From: Strigamia acuminata
Lineage: Eukaryota > Arthropoda > Chilopoda > Geophilomorpha > Linotaeniidae
Length of the DNA stretch: 64,000 bases
Direction: 5' to 3'
Assembly: GCA_949358305.1 (NCBI GenBank)
Contig: OX442317.1
Coordinates: 6,514,186 to 6,578,185 of the forward strand
In this document: one piece after another, positions 32,195-45,900 of the stretch
Layout: each line of letters starts with the position of its first letter
Position numbering within the stretch: the stretch's first letter is position 1
Notes under the pieces: model-generated
Seen by the model: only the letters and a program-made list of their open reading frames with translations
Told to the model about the DNA's origin: nothing
The model's database searches: none
Made by a program: the position numbers and the translations under genes

Positions 32195-32457
32195 CTGCCT
32201 CGATTAATACTTTTCTCGGCTCGCCTCCGACGCTTATTTGAGGCCCGGCGCTTATTCAGGCACGTCGACTGTACGAAAAATCAGCAATTTTTTGGCCAAA
32301 ATTGGTGATTTTTTAGGTAATTAGGTAAAAATCAGCAATTTCTTTCAAAGAAATTGTTGATTTTTGGGAACCCCGGCGCTTACTGATGAGCACCGCTGGC
32401 CCAGAACGCTTAAACAGGACCCAGTGCCTACTTGAACCCGGCGTTAAATCGAGGCAG
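32195..32457. mobile_element. Mariner-type MITE with CTGCCTCGATTAA ends (nested)
   Basis: CTGCCTCGATTAA and TTAAATCGAGGCAG are inverted ends bordered by TA (32193-32194 and 32458-32459). The body includes an AATTTCTTT-C-AAAGAAATT hairpin. It interrupts sequence that is continuous in the related copy at 29487-29612. Confidence 0.78.
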
Positions 32458-32602
32458 TACAATACATACATCATTTCGGCAAAAATTAAACCAATTAAAC
32501 TACTCTTATTACTTGTACTTGCAAATTGTGTACAAATTTTAAAAAAACAGGAGATTTTTGCGACACCAGGACAATGCATCCAAACCCGGGACTTCTGGTC
32601 AC

Positions 32603-32818
32603 CAGGGGCGAATCTAGCTTTTCGGGGGCCCGGGGCTTGAGGTTTTTTCGGGGCCCCTTTACCGAAATTGTTAATAGCGACCTTTCTTCTTTTTTCTTTT
32701 TTTTTGCTACTTTTTTTTTTTTTTTTTTTTTAGTACATTGCCTTGCGTCTTGGGGGCCCCCTAGAATTTCGGGGCCCGGGGCTCAAGCCCCATTAGCCCT
32801 ATGCTAGATCCGCCCCTG
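32603..32818. mobile_element. hAT MITE with CAGGGGCGAATCTAGC ends (nested)
   Basis: The left end CAGGGGCGAATCTAGC and the right end GCTAGATCCGCCCCTG pair with one mismatch. A perfect 8-bp duplication, CTGGTCAC, flanks it at 32595-32602 and 32819-32826. A long T run occupies the centre. It is the cleanest insertion of the four-element nest. Confidence 0.9.
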
Positions 32819-32830
32819 CTGGTCACCCTG

Positions 32831-32885
32831 GTTTAGAAACATTTTGCAACTCCCACGTTCAGTAAATTTCTAGTTCACTTGAAAT
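32831..32885 (+). mobile_element. Right part of a family C hAT MITE (split)
   Basis: Continues the match to 49603-49773 (GTTTAG..., then TTTTG-ACTCCCAC-TTCA-like blocks). It is separated from its left part by the 866-bp element at 31965-32830. Confidence 0.45.
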
Positions 32886-34044
32886 AAAATTGAGAATATC
32901 GCAACACTTTTGAGTAGAAAATCTTAACCTCATAAACAACGAGCCCCATTTTTAAGAGAAATGGTTAAGTTAGGCGACCAGAAATCTGCGGTTGTACTGT
33001 GGATAAATGGACGCCTGATGCAAGTAGACAGCTCATCTTCGCATGTGCTGTTGCATTCACATCTCCTTTGATTTCCTTCAGCCGCCTATCTGCTTCAGCA
33101 CACCAGATACAAAACACTCTCCATATAATGCTTTACTTTTACTTGCTTCTATCTCTGAAATAAAAAAATAAAATAAATAAAAAAAAAACCTGTTCATTGA
33201 AACGTTACTTGAAATATTTAAACCAAAGCTTTCTACCTGTAATCGCAAAATAATTGAAGAACAGAAAGTTAATCAATGTCCTATTAATAATTAATTAAAT
33301 CCAGATTAAAGTTCAGTACCCAAATAATTTACAGGTTTTTTTAAATTAGTTTTTAATTAAAAACATTAATTTGAATCAAATAATTATTTATTTATAATAT
33401 CTATGCAAAGTAATGCATCTCGTTCCATTTTTCCATATTTCATAATTTTAACACCCAATTGCAACTGTTCACAAACCACTAACAAAAAAAAACAACAGAC
33501 AGACTACGGGGAAGAGCAAGTAAAGGTAAAATTCAATTGGAAGAAAAGGATAAAGTATAATAAAACATTTCCATCCACAAAGAGATCAATATACCCCTTC
33601 GTTTGTTATTGAAAGTACATTTTTTGCAACACCAATTTATCTTTTTCCTTCAACTTTTTATTTGAAATAATAAACCATAAAACTTGAATTTCCAAAGAAA
33701 TTAAGTGCAACACTTTTTCAACACACTGCACCCTAGCAACATTGAATAACATCACTATGACCTCAGCCAGACTTGGCCCCAATAGCTTGCAGGACCCAAA
33801 CCCCCGGCCTTAGTAATACATAAAACCCACCATCAGTTAAAGATGTATGGTCAAAATACTTGTAGCGCATTCAAAAAGCCATTTAGACTAAACAGCATTT
33901 TCAAACAACATATTTAAACTGCTTAACTAAATGTTGTCTTGACCTCACTTAAAAAACAGCTGCCAATTTAGAGTGCTTGCAGTCGCAGTGGCCTTTCATG
34001 CGCACAACATTTATACAACATTTATAACACGTTAAGTGCAATTA

Positions 34045-34100
34045 CCGTATTTATTCGATTAAGAGCTGCCCTCGAATAAGAGCCGCAGCTGAGGCAGTAA
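34045..34100 (+). mobile_element. Left terminus of a CCGTATTT-type mariner MITE
   Basis: CCGTATTTATTCGATTAAGA follows TA (34043-34044), and CTCGAATAAGAGCC comes soon after. The start resembles 28187. No matching right end was found, so the extent is unknown. Confidence 0.4.
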
Positions 34101-34242
34101 AAATACTGCAATATCGCGAAAGTACGGCATTTTTTGTATGTGACATAACGAACATTGAACGTATACTCTTGTTCGACTCAAAAAGGTGCCCTTCTCCCAT
34201 TGGCCGAAGCCGCATTACAGAAAAAATATTGTACAGCTAATA

Positions 34243-34316
34243 GGTGCATTCATAAAGTCATTTAAACTTGTTTATATTTTTTAAACGAGTCTAAATGTAA
34301 AATTTTACATGTTAAA
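34243..34316 (+). mobile_element. GGTGCATTCA-family MITE end
   Basis: GGTGCATTCATAAAGTCATT follows TA (34241-34242). The next bases match the reverse complement of 30861-30934 and 28371-28414. It defines the family's terminal 70-80 bp. Confidence 0.65.
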
Positions 34317-36349
34317 AATGTTAAATGCAATTTTAATGCAAATTTTAAATGTATCTTGTATCGTGTCTAATCGAGTCCAATGTTATGCCGTCAGTTTCAT
34401 CCTCGAGATCTTGCAACATGCAATGGGTCTTTGTAAACAATATATCTTATCTTGCAACATTCAAGTAATGATAAAAAAAAGCTTTTAAGCATTTGTTTGA
34501 ATTTACATTTTATCAACCAAATTTTTGTCTTTGAACAGGACAAATAATGTTGTTTACCTAAACAGACATCCATCTTGATGTAGTTTATCTCTTTTACAAG
34601 CAAAGATTCATTTTACTAGTTTAAGAGCTTTCTATGTTCCATTCATCGATGATGGGAACTTTATTCTTCACCGAACAGATTTCTACGTCAACATACATTA
34701 AGCTTGTTGACATGATGCCCAAAGAAGAACCTAATCTCTTACAAAAAAGGCCACTTATCAACATGGTCTGGTTTCACAAAGAATTGCTCTGGAAAAAAAA
34801 AAGAAATGAGAATCCGCTAATTTAAATTATACTCTGCATTCGGAATCAAGTGAGAAATTGCTCTTGGGATTCACTTAATTCTATTGTAATCGTAACTTAA
34901 AAAAACTTTAAATGTTTTCCAAACTTCAACTAGATGTAAATGGCTTTGTCGCATTTTAGAGTAACTACGGAACAAATCATTGATGAATTAAATTGTTTGT
35001 GGTACCCATGATATACCCAAATCGGGATACATCTCGTGTTTTGTAATGATCAATAAAATATACAAACACTATTACGATTATTTTAGTCAAAATTTAAGTG
35101 CAGAAAGCATTTTTACCCGAGAAAATATAACTTTTAACACAAAATTTGAAAAACATCGGAGTATACTTGACTTAATGTATCGATATCGGTATAATTTGTG
35201 AATTGGATATTTGAATCAGATGTTTGCCAGCTTGAACTTCAAATTCCAATACAAATTTATATTACTTACATCCATCTAACGGTCCATTTTGAGTCAAATA
35301 CTCGGTCAAATCCATCGGGACGAAGTTACCGCCGACGCCATATTTTCCGTCTCGAGAACAATCAACGGCAACGGGATGATAGCATTGGTCATATAAGTGA
35401 ACAAAAAAGATTTACTTTACTAAATATAGTAATAACTATAAATATCATTTTAAAATTTTGTAAAAAAAAGTTATTAATTACTATTTTTAGTTATGTAATT
35501 GTTCAAATTACCACGGGTTATAAATTACAGCGTTTCTAGTGACAGAATAAGGAAGTAAAACTTGTTTTATTTTATGGCCTTGTTTATACCTCGGGTTTAT
35601 ACTCTCGTTTATAGCGGTTCGTTCCGTTCCGCTCGGCGAGAGGGTTCTGGTTATTTATATTTTCCAACTTCGCTATTGATATCTTAAAAAGTAAACATTT
35701 TCGGTTCAAACCGAACGAAATTTATTATTTTTTAATATAAATATCCAAGCCGAGTGGGCACACAATTGCCAAACAATATTTCCCAATATTTAATAATTAA
35801 TTGCACCAAAAAAATAAAGAAAATCAAAAATAAAATAAAAACTTAAAAGTTTTGAAAGAAAAAGAAGCATTTATATAATAGCGAAAAACGCAGCTGTGAT
35901 GTATAAGCCACCATATTACTCGGTCTTATGGGTTGGGAGTGGACACGTCTCTCTACAGAGCAGCTGTTGTCCACTATACACACCCACGCATTCAAGGACA
36001 GAGTAAAACGAAAGAAGGACTGCACAAGTGTTGCCAACCCACACTCCCCGCCTTCTATTTCTTAACGCCTGTCTACCTCTCAAAGTGTTAAAACTTGAGC
36101 CAATCAATACACGAGCCCTAGTGAGACATTTTAAAGCAGAAGTTATGTATCAGCCCTTTTTTTTATATTCACATTTGATTATATTTATTTGCAATAAAAT
36201 TTGCAAGTGTTTTACAGTGATATGGCACTGTCTTGTATGATTTTTATTGCCATTTTTCACAGGTGCATTTTTTTTTGTTTTTCTTGGAGCGTGTAAGGGG
36301 CACACATCTTATTTGATTCAAAGGCGAATCCAGAGAGAGGTCATGAGTA

Positions 36350-36945
36350 AAATTCATTTTTAGACCAAAAATTTAATTTGTAGACCAACAAAATTCACTT
36401 TTTAGACAAAAATTTTATTTTTAAGACCAAAAAATCATTTTTTTACACCGAAAATTTACTTTTTAGACAAAAAATTCATTTTTTAGACCGAAAATTCTAT
36501 TTTTAGACCGAAAATTTAATTTTTAGACCGAAAATTCAATTTTTAGACCGGAAATTCAATTCTTAGACCGAAAATTCAATTTTTAGACCGAAAATTTAAT
36601 TTTTAGACCAAAAATTCAATTTTTAGACCGGAAATTCAATTCTTAGACCGAAAATTCAATTTTTAGACCGAAAATTCAATTTTTAGACCGAAAATTCAAT
36701 TTTTAGACCAAAAATTAATTTTTTTAGACCGAAAATTTATTTTTTAAACTGGAAATTCATTGTGTAGACCAAAAATTAATTTTTTTAGACCGAAAATTCA
36801 TTTTTTAAACTGGAAATTCATTGTGTAGACCAAAAATTCATTTTTTTAGACCGAAAATTCATTTTTTTTAGACCGAAATTCATTTTTTAGACCGAAAATT
36901 TATTTTTTAGACCAAAAATCCTATTTTAAGATTGTAAATTCATTT
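36350..36945 (+). repeat. Large 20-22-bp minisatellite, roughly 28-30 units
   Basis: Tandem units of the form TTTTTAGACCGAAAATTCAA have length variation in the T and A runs and a few higher-order duplications (for example a longer block around 36,720-36,830). It has no unique spacers, so it is not a CRISPR array. The unit resembles the inverted unit of the minisatellite at 17889-18056. Confidence 0.95.
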
Positions 36946-39900
36946 TCATACAAAGTCCAAAGTGGCCACTACTCCCTTGTAGGTTTTCTTTTTACTTTTT
37001 TCTTTTTATGTTTTTGTAAATAACTTGTCTGAGAAGATTGAAATTTTATATTTCTGCAAGTAAACTAGTAAAAAAAAACCTCCACCATCCTAAAGTTTCT
37101 TCCACGTCATTCGAAATAAGTTAGCTTTTAAATTTAGCGCTTATCAAAATCGCCTTTAAAAAGATTTTAACACCGAGATTTGTCCTTTGTGTAGACAATT
37201 CATTAAGTGATGATATCGCTCGCACGCGTGTAATGAGACTTTACGATGTTTTCAAGCAAAAAATGTTTGTTGACAGTGAGTGATTGGGAGCTAGAAGTGA
37301 TTTCAAGGAAGATTCTCCAACTTTGATACGTAGTTTCGTCGAAAAGTATTCACCCAAGTCATATATTAGACGCAGATGTAATAAAAAAAAATTGTAATCT
37401 CGCTATACACTTGAAGAAATGCACATTTTGCCCACTTGAAGGCGCGGCGTTTTGATTCTTCATCTGCAGATGAACTCGAATCAAGCCCAAAGGATTTTGG
37501 GCAATGACTGTTATCATGTCGATGGCCCACTTTTATATGAAAAAAAACGCACTTGAGCGTTGGAATTAAACGAATTAGTTTTCTGATGACTAAGTCAAAT
37601 AAATCAGGATAAAAATTTGAATACACAATTTTCAAAAAAAATAAAAATAAAAAATAGAATAGAAATCTGTCTTATCGCTAACATAGGCACAGACGGGATT
37701 TGCTATGAAATGTCGCAAACGGAGTTTAATTTCTCTAAAGTGCACTTTCCTGTTAATTGATCCATTCTAATCCTAGCCTGGATTTCCTTCCAACTCGCTT
37801 CTGTACATTATTTTCTCGGCAAGTCGTCTTCAACACATTCTCGGTGTTGCGTTCATTTATTTATACCAAAATAACAAGTTAAATCACACGCAACGTTTTT
37901 CTTTCTTTTCCACTGAAACGCAATTTGTAAACACAAAAAAATATAATTTAAAAACAGTTGTTTTGATGACTCAAAATGAGTTTTCTTGTATATTGCTTCG
38001 ATTGAAAATATCGGAAAAAGTTATTATTTTTTTTTTTTATTTATTTGCGTTTTTGATGCATTTTTTGGAGCTTTTCAAACGTTCTTACTGAGTTTGCATC
38101 AAGTGAATAATTTATCAGAAGCTTCGATCGGAGATGAGTTATCACCGCAGCTCATATTTGAAGTTGTGTCACCTTAAGCAAAGATTAGATTCCGCTGCGA
38201 GTCTTCCTAAAAGCTTTAAAGTTTCCAATCATCAAAAACTACTTCTTATCTTTACAAGTTTTAAATCTTTGGTAAATTGATTTCACCAAACTTTTAGTTA
38301 AGCGAGAAAAAAAATATATATATATATTTTTTTGGTATATAAATTAAATATTGGCTATAAACTCTCGGATCTTTTTAATCGTGCAAATAAATCTTTTCAA
38401 CTTTAAGGCGCAAAAACACGTAAAAGGACAAAACGGATATCGAAAAAATAAAATCACTTGAATGTCTCCCACTTTTTTTCTTTTCTTTTTTTTTTAAAAC
38501 TATTTTCACCCTTCAGATTCAGGACGAACAAAAGCACACACTCCAGCTTTGTTATGCAGATTTGTCAGCCCGTCAACTACTTCGATTCCTACACGAAAGT
38601 AAAGAAATTCCATTTGGCAAATGATTTCCCATAAAGGAATAAAAGACATAAGTTCACTAAATTGCATCTTAGATTACATTACCAATTTCGTCTTGCGACG
38701 CTATGGAAACCTTAAGTTTAATATCTCGCACATCAGAGCGCGCTAGCAACATCGAAAGCGCGCCAAACTAGAAGGCAACATTAAAATCTTGTTTATTTCT
38801 TACAAAAATCCGTTGAAAGCAGAAAACATCAAACATCAAACTGTTTAAATTTCACAAACTTCGCTTACAACGTGGATTGAATCAATATTATTCATTATCT
38901 CTTGTTAAAGCCACAGTCGATCAGCAATATTACTAGGAAATGATTTGACAGTTGTAAATGGCCAGCTTTGAAATTGTTAAGTTTAATCGAGCAAATTTAA
39001 ATTAGAATTCATTTAAAACGACGGAACAAAATGTCGCTTATTAAATTTTACCGTCTGCACTAGTGCACTTATCATATGCAGCGACTCGTCAGATGTGTTT
39101 ATGTCAGACAATTATGAATATGCACTTTGCTTCAATTTAATCGACAAGTTACATTTGCCAATGACACGCATCATTATATATGCACTCCGTTGTTACAATC
39201 GCCGAATGTACTCAAATAAGATAATACGTTCAACGAACACTACAGTTATTCATTTTCAATTGTTTTGATTTTTGAAATCGTTATTAGAAATTTATGTTTG
39301 TGGTTTCAATTGTGGTGCAATTTACTTTTGAAAGGAAAAAAGAAATCTAACAAAATATACACGTTTACTTTATCAAACAAACTGAATTATGCATTGACTA
39401 GCGCATTTATTTTTTTGGCGTTATTTTTTCCAGCTCTTATTCTTTCTTCGAAGAGACTCTTGGGAAATACGTTGCTTGCATTGCAAAGAAAAGAGCTATC
39501 CATCATTTCTTATAGCTCTCGACTACTAACTTATAAACAAATTCACAATTCATAGATCTATATATATTATTTTGCAATGTTTCACCCATAAATATTGTAT
39601 TTTTAAAGTCAAAAAATTTATTCTTGGATTTGTAAACACACAACGTTTTTGTTTTCTGATATTTATTAATTCAGTGGTTCAAATTACTGTTTTGTCAGAT
39701 TACAAATGAAAGAAAGGGTTTTTGCATCATCACTGGATACATATTTTACTTTAAGAGAACAATCTGGGTCAATTTAGCTTAATTGTAAATTGCTTCTCGT
39801 TTCTTCGACCTAAACTGACTAAACCCGGACCCATAATTATACCTCAGACGACGGATTAAGACAACACGAATCGTTAAAAGACGAGCGAAACAAAACAAAT

Positions 39901-42900
39901 CTCATTTTCCCTCTGATCTCTTTTTATAAAGATAACCTACCGAAATGGGAGTTGATAGAAGTTAATAGTTTTTTTTTTTAATGTATTAATTGCTAGGTGA
40001 AAACCGCCGAATTAAAATGCTGTTTGGACTCTTTGATTGCACATAAAACGGAGAATAATGATTATTAAAAGTAAATGTTACTTAAAGTTGATTTAAAAAG
40101 AAAAATTATAGTGCGATTCCTTTTCACAAGTAAAAGATAAATTTTTTCAAAATTAAAAACTGTTTTTACATAAATAAATCTCTAATTTTCTATTATGTTG
40201 GCAATATTTGGTCAAATCTCATCTAATCAATTTTTTTACTGTATACCGTAGGATTAAAATTGGGAATCTTGAAGATATTTTTTCGTTAAAGTGCTGGGTG
40301 TGGTACATTTTTTGCAGATCACTGTTTAAAGTTAGTCGGGGTAATTGCCAAAGTTGATGTGCATTTAAATTCAGAAATTCCACGTTTCCTCGAGGCGTAT
40401 ATATTTCATATTGTGTGAATTCCGTAGCGAACACATTAATTTTCAACGGTGAAATATGACAACGACTTCAATCTTTTGTATTAATAAAAGTGTTAGAGGG
40501 GGGAAAATACTCGCAGATTGTGTAATGGGAAGCCAGCTGTGAGCTCAGCTTGTCTCCGACGGCTGCTCTGCTTGGCTGGCTAATTGTAATTAAGTTGGTC
40601 GTCTTTCTTTGTGACAGTGTCGTGGCTCAACAGCCGGTTGACTTCAATTGAAAATGTTCATACTGACATTTTTCCATTTTGCCTATTATTCTATTTCTTT
40701 TCTCACGTTCCACTTCTTTCTCTACCCTGCAAATAACATCATAAAAAATAAATAAAAAAAAACATCTCAAAAGAATTTTTTTTTACCTTGGGATTACTAT
40801 ATCACAACATCAAGTCAACAAAAATAGCAACAACCGTAATCGAAAATAAATTATTTCTACTTTTAAAAAAAGTTACCCTAATTAACAAAATGTACACAAA
40901 ACAAATTATCTCCATTAAAAATCGATTAATGCCCTTCCTGTAGTAGCGTAATTAAGATATTATTGACGTGCTGTAATTTGAAGTTCGTCCAAACTTTTTA
41001 CTTGTGTAACATCGCCAATTACCACTAACAAGCCACAAATTCTTTTCTGATAAAAAAAAATTACTAAAACTCATATATCAGTCAGGGAAATGATTACTGC
41101 GAATGAAGTATTGTCCATGTCTTTCAATTTTACGCTATTTCTATTATAGAAACGTGTGAACTTCTTCCAACATCACCTCTGGTCCCTAAAAACGACACTC
41201 AAGGGAATCAAGGGACCAGACTGTCTTCAGACGTGAACTCCATTCTCCAGTAGGACAGGACCACCTATGTTTCCTTCTTTTTTTGCCAAGACTTTACGAG
41301 AATCTGCTGGTGTTCCTCATGTCCTCAGTAGACACACGGCTAGCATCCCAATGGTACTTCAATGAGCCATATATTAGCAAAAAGAAAAATACTCAGTCAC
41401 TCGGTGTTTGCCTGGATTTAGACTCGAATATGGTGGCGAAAAACCTCAGAAAATCTCTGGTCACAAAGAAATAAGAAAATACAATATTAAAAAAAGAAGT
41501 TTAAGTATTTTTCCCTTATCGAATAGATAAATAACAATTCTAAGTTGCTTACATATGGTATTTCAAACCTTCAGAGATATTTATTTACGTTTTAAAGTAG
41601 AGATAACAATTTAAAGATGAAAATGTGTGGATAATTTATTTATTCAACAGTACCGTGAAGTGGTATCAAATTTAATTCGAACTCGTACGACTTTTTTTGT
41701 GAATTAAGAATTTAAAATTGACTATATTTTACACACGTACTTCTTTTTAAACAGTTTTAACAGTTTTATTAGCATTCCACAATGATTTATGACAAACATT
41801 AGTGTACCAGTTGTAAACATCTCAAATATTTTATTGAGAAAAAAAATAAATAGAAAAAAAAAGAAAGAAAAAATGTATAAGAAATTCTAGGGAGTAGGGA
41901 GACATCTGGAGATAACACATGTACGTTTTCAACACATCTCAGGGCAAATTATTAAGTTATCAGAATGCCCTTTCCAATCTAAGCAGCCAGTGGCTGCAAA
42001 AACTGCAATCATATCAAGTCTTTCTTCAGAAATTTGAGCACACAAGTTTTAAATGTTTTCTGTAATTGCCTATAATGTCTGCAGGCGAGGTTGAACGGAC
42101 CCCTTGCTGAGAATCATAAAAATTCACTGCAGTGCTAGGAAAGAAGCTATCGAAAATTAACGAGATGGAAAACAGATAAAAGATTAAAATAAACTCTCAA
42201 TGCATAGGTGGCAAATTTCTTTACTGCTTCTTATCGAGGTGTCAATAAGTTAAAATTTTGACATTGATTTTTTGGTAATCACGCTAATAATTATCTGTTT
42301 TATGAATTTATCAGAAAATATATATGTATATAATAAGCAGTTTCGTGTTTGACAGTAGGGAAGCGTGCTAGAAATGACTAATCACCGCCTGACAGATTAA
42401 ATTGCATAAATTCAACATCCTTTTACTGGAATCAACCTAAATGATTCATTCACAGAAGCCAGGACACATTAATATCGTTTGAAAACTCATTTAGTAAATT
42501 ACTTTTAATTCCATCTCGTACAAACATTCTTGCTTGTCATCATGTTATTAAATATACACTACATTTCATTAAAAACAAATTATTAGAATGAAAAAAACAG
42601 GAAGGCAGCATGATTCACAAACAATTCATTAAAATTTTGCTTCGATATTTTCTATCAAGCTTTTCTGGAGCGACCTCAACTCGAAATAAATTTCCTTTTA
42701 TAGTGTTACTTTCTGACTTAGTTTTTGTTGTGATGGTAAGAAAACAGATAATCACATGTCATTCTATTGTCTTGGTAAGAAAAAAAAAAGAAAAAGAAAA
42801 ATAAAGTTTAGTTTTTGTTTCCGCAGAATCCAATTTTCTTTTTTTTTTCTTTGCTTTTTCTTTTTTCTTTTTTCTTTTTTTCTTTTTTGGATGTCTGCTT

Positions 42901-45900
42901 TTCGCTCTCGTTGTTGGAAACTATAATTAGACCAATAATTCACGCTCAAAGAAGACCTAAAAAAAATCGATCGATTTAACCACAAATGCAAATCGTGCAG
43001 CGTTTACAAATCAGGCAATTGGTGAAAATTAGACAACATTGAGAGGCTTTACCCCTATCGATATAAAAAGGGCTAGCTTGGCTCCGTATAAACACGCAAT
43101 CTCGGAAGATGCAATAGATCGGCAAAATGACCTGCCTGGGCATTTGAGCGTTAGCTGACACATCGAAAATGTCTTCTTCCATCTGATAATGGCTTTCTGC
43201 GATGAAATGAACTTGCACGAGAGCAGAAAAAAAACCTCAATCTCATCTGACATTATGCAGATGCACTTAAGGCGATTCTTTCTACTATTTTAATGCAAAA
43301 TTTTCGGCGGAATGTAAAAAGATTTATGGAGATACATGTAAATGATTTGTTTTAATAATTGCACTTGTCACATCGTGTGGGACTAGAGAGAGAGGAGCTT
43401 ATGTGAGATAGACCATTTTATCTCATGTGCATTATTGAGAGGAAGCTGAACGGAAAAGCTTGTAGGAAAATATGCATAAAATAGTTGTGATACTCTCATC
43501 AGCTTAGGGATTTGATTTCCTGTCAAACGCCGGATGAAAATGGTTGCCAACGAGTTTTTGCTCATGATTTGAATAAGAGATAAAAGGATAATGTTGAAAC
43601 ATTAAATAATTCATGCAATCGTGAATTAAAATTCCTATTACAAAAAAAAAAATAATGGGAATTTTTATGTACTCATAAATTTCTCATAATTTATTAATTA
43701 ACGTTTTTCTTTAGTTAGAATGTATCAAATTCGCAGATAATAGTTTTTACATTAAATATACTGTCAAAAATATTATTATAGTAATAATATTATTATTATT
43801 ATTGCAATAATTACTCCTTCATTTAACTATTTCAGAATTATCGGTTCGTTTTACAATTTACAATAGAAAAAGCTTAGTCAGTTTCTTTAACTTTGTTTGT
43901 CAACGAAGCTAAGGGGCAAATGATGTCGCAAATATGAAAGAACATCATCAGTAGAGTGAATTAAATTCTAAATAATTGATTATGTAAGTAAAATGTCTTT
44001 GTTTTTAAGCTCTCGAGGCTCCCTAGAAAGAAAATTGCACGATTGAAGACATAAAATCAAAAATTGAATAGATTTTTCTTATGATCCAATTCTAAATAAC
44101 ACTTCTCACACTAAAAATTACAGCATCCACTAATAAAAACACTCATTCAAGCCTGTCCTATAGTGTTAAATGTATATAGAAATCAGCTGTAAACGGCTAT
44201 GAAGAGTAATGCAAAGTGCAATAAATATACGAATGTCTTTATTTAAGAGCAAATGTTGCAACGCAGTGATCTTTAAAGCAAACAGTTGCAACATGTTGAC
44301 TCTCGCAGAGCTGACCAGCTGCAGTCAGAGATTTGAGATTGGCTTTTGTTCGCAACATTAAAAATTCATGACAGTTCAGATTGACCAACAGAGTGTCACC
44401 GAAGGCGCTGGATGGCCTCATGAATGTTAACATTACTCGAACATATATAAAGAACTTTTACGTATAATTGCATTGCCATTTTATCATTCTATCGGGCAAC
44501 AATGTTAATACACAACGTGTTAGATGAAAAGAATTTTTCCTCCAATAAACCACTGAACCAAACAACCATTGCAATCGACTTGACTTCTCTATAATGACCC
44601 CCTGTTTGGCCACGACTCGTTGTCAAATAAATTGACGTTCAAACCTAAAAGGTTGTTGGATCGTTGCAGCGCGCGAGCAGAAAGATTAAAAATAAATTAA
44701 AAGAAAATTAAATCAGAAGCTAAAAATCTAAAATACGGAGTACCTTTAATTTATATTTATTTCTATTGATTGATGTACGGAATTAAGCATTCGAAGCAAT
44801 AAAACAAACAAAACCAAAGCCATTTTCTATTTATTTAAACGTTTCGATTTCAAAGCTACTTTAATTAAAACGTAGAAAGCATAAACAAAACCACTTCCTA
44901 TACACATCACATTGGCGTATCACATATCACGTTTCATTTTCCGCATCTATTTTTACCCTTAAAACCCGCTTCAAATTAGCATTATTTCCTCAAGTCAACA
45001 TCTCATCTTTCATTAAATGCTATACTACATAGCCTAGACGCCGAAATCCGGTTTGATGTGTACAATTTCTTACCTACTTCGATTCTCCAGTTACAACTCG
45101 CAGATAAGAGAATGTGCAACAAATCTGCAGCGCTGATTAAGAAAATGAAGCTTTCAATTAGCAATTAGCAAAATCCTGGCTAAAAAGTCAAATGGTAACC
45201 CTTTCCCCTCCTCTCGTCCGTGTAGTAAATCTTTAATCTTAATTAAAATGTGTCAATTTCTAATTCCAGACTGTTTTGATCACTAGCTCTTTAACGATAG
45301 GTCATTCCATTAGGTCATAGCAGTTTTTATGACGCAATCTAAGTAGGGAGCCAGAGGTGGTTTCATGCTAAAACTGCTCACAGCTGTCGTATTACGTGGA
45401 CTGAAAGCTTAATGCTTTCTCCCCTTCTTATTTCCAACTATAAAACTAGGAAAAAGCAACACTGAATTCTGACAGTTACATGTTTATACAGATAACATGT
45501 CATTGAAATTATGGATTACAACCAATATACAAAAACATAGAAATCCAATAAAGATGTTTTTCATTGGCACATTTGCACCAACGAGTAAAAGTTGAAAAGG
45601 TTGAAAATTGGATTTTAATAAATTCTGCAATGATTTCTAGCAGTGTGAGAGTTTTTCAGTTAAATTAAGAGTTTTTTTTTTATAGTATTCATTTTAAGGG
45701 TTGTTTTTTCTTTTTGCTCTTTAAATTTATTCTTTTTTTTGTATTATAAAATATAAAATAAAATTTTTATTACTCATATCATTAGCTAATTAGGCATTAA
45801 AAAATTAATTATGATTCATTTCTTCTGATAATGAGTCAAAAAAATAAAAAAAATAAATAAACAGTTGTTTCCATTTGGCCATTACTCGGTTGGTATACAG

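Larger units (their letters stand above)
31965..32830. mobile_element. hAT-like element inserted in family C MITE and itself carrying two MITEs
   Basis: The ends CAGGGTGGCC and GGTCACCCTG are inverted repeats. Flanks GTTTAGGG (31957-31964) and GTTTAGAA (32831-32838) look like a decayed 8-bp duplication. No transposase remains. Insertions at 32195-32457 and 32603-32818 make up more than half its length. Confidence 0.65.
32886..36349. other. AT-rich noncoding stretch
   Basis: No gene is supported. Besides the MITE ends listed at 34045 and 34243, a GC-richer patch at about 35,900-36,110 contains no convincing frame or paired splice sites. Confidence 0.4.

Noticed and set aside
36350-36945. CRISPR-like appearance of regularly spaced repeats
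   Set aside because: The units are contiguous with no unique spacers, and the context is eukaryotic; it is a minisatellite.
41178-41220. Possible microRNA precursor
   Set aside because: The perfect stem is only 10 bp with a 23-nt open loop, too short for a typical precursor.
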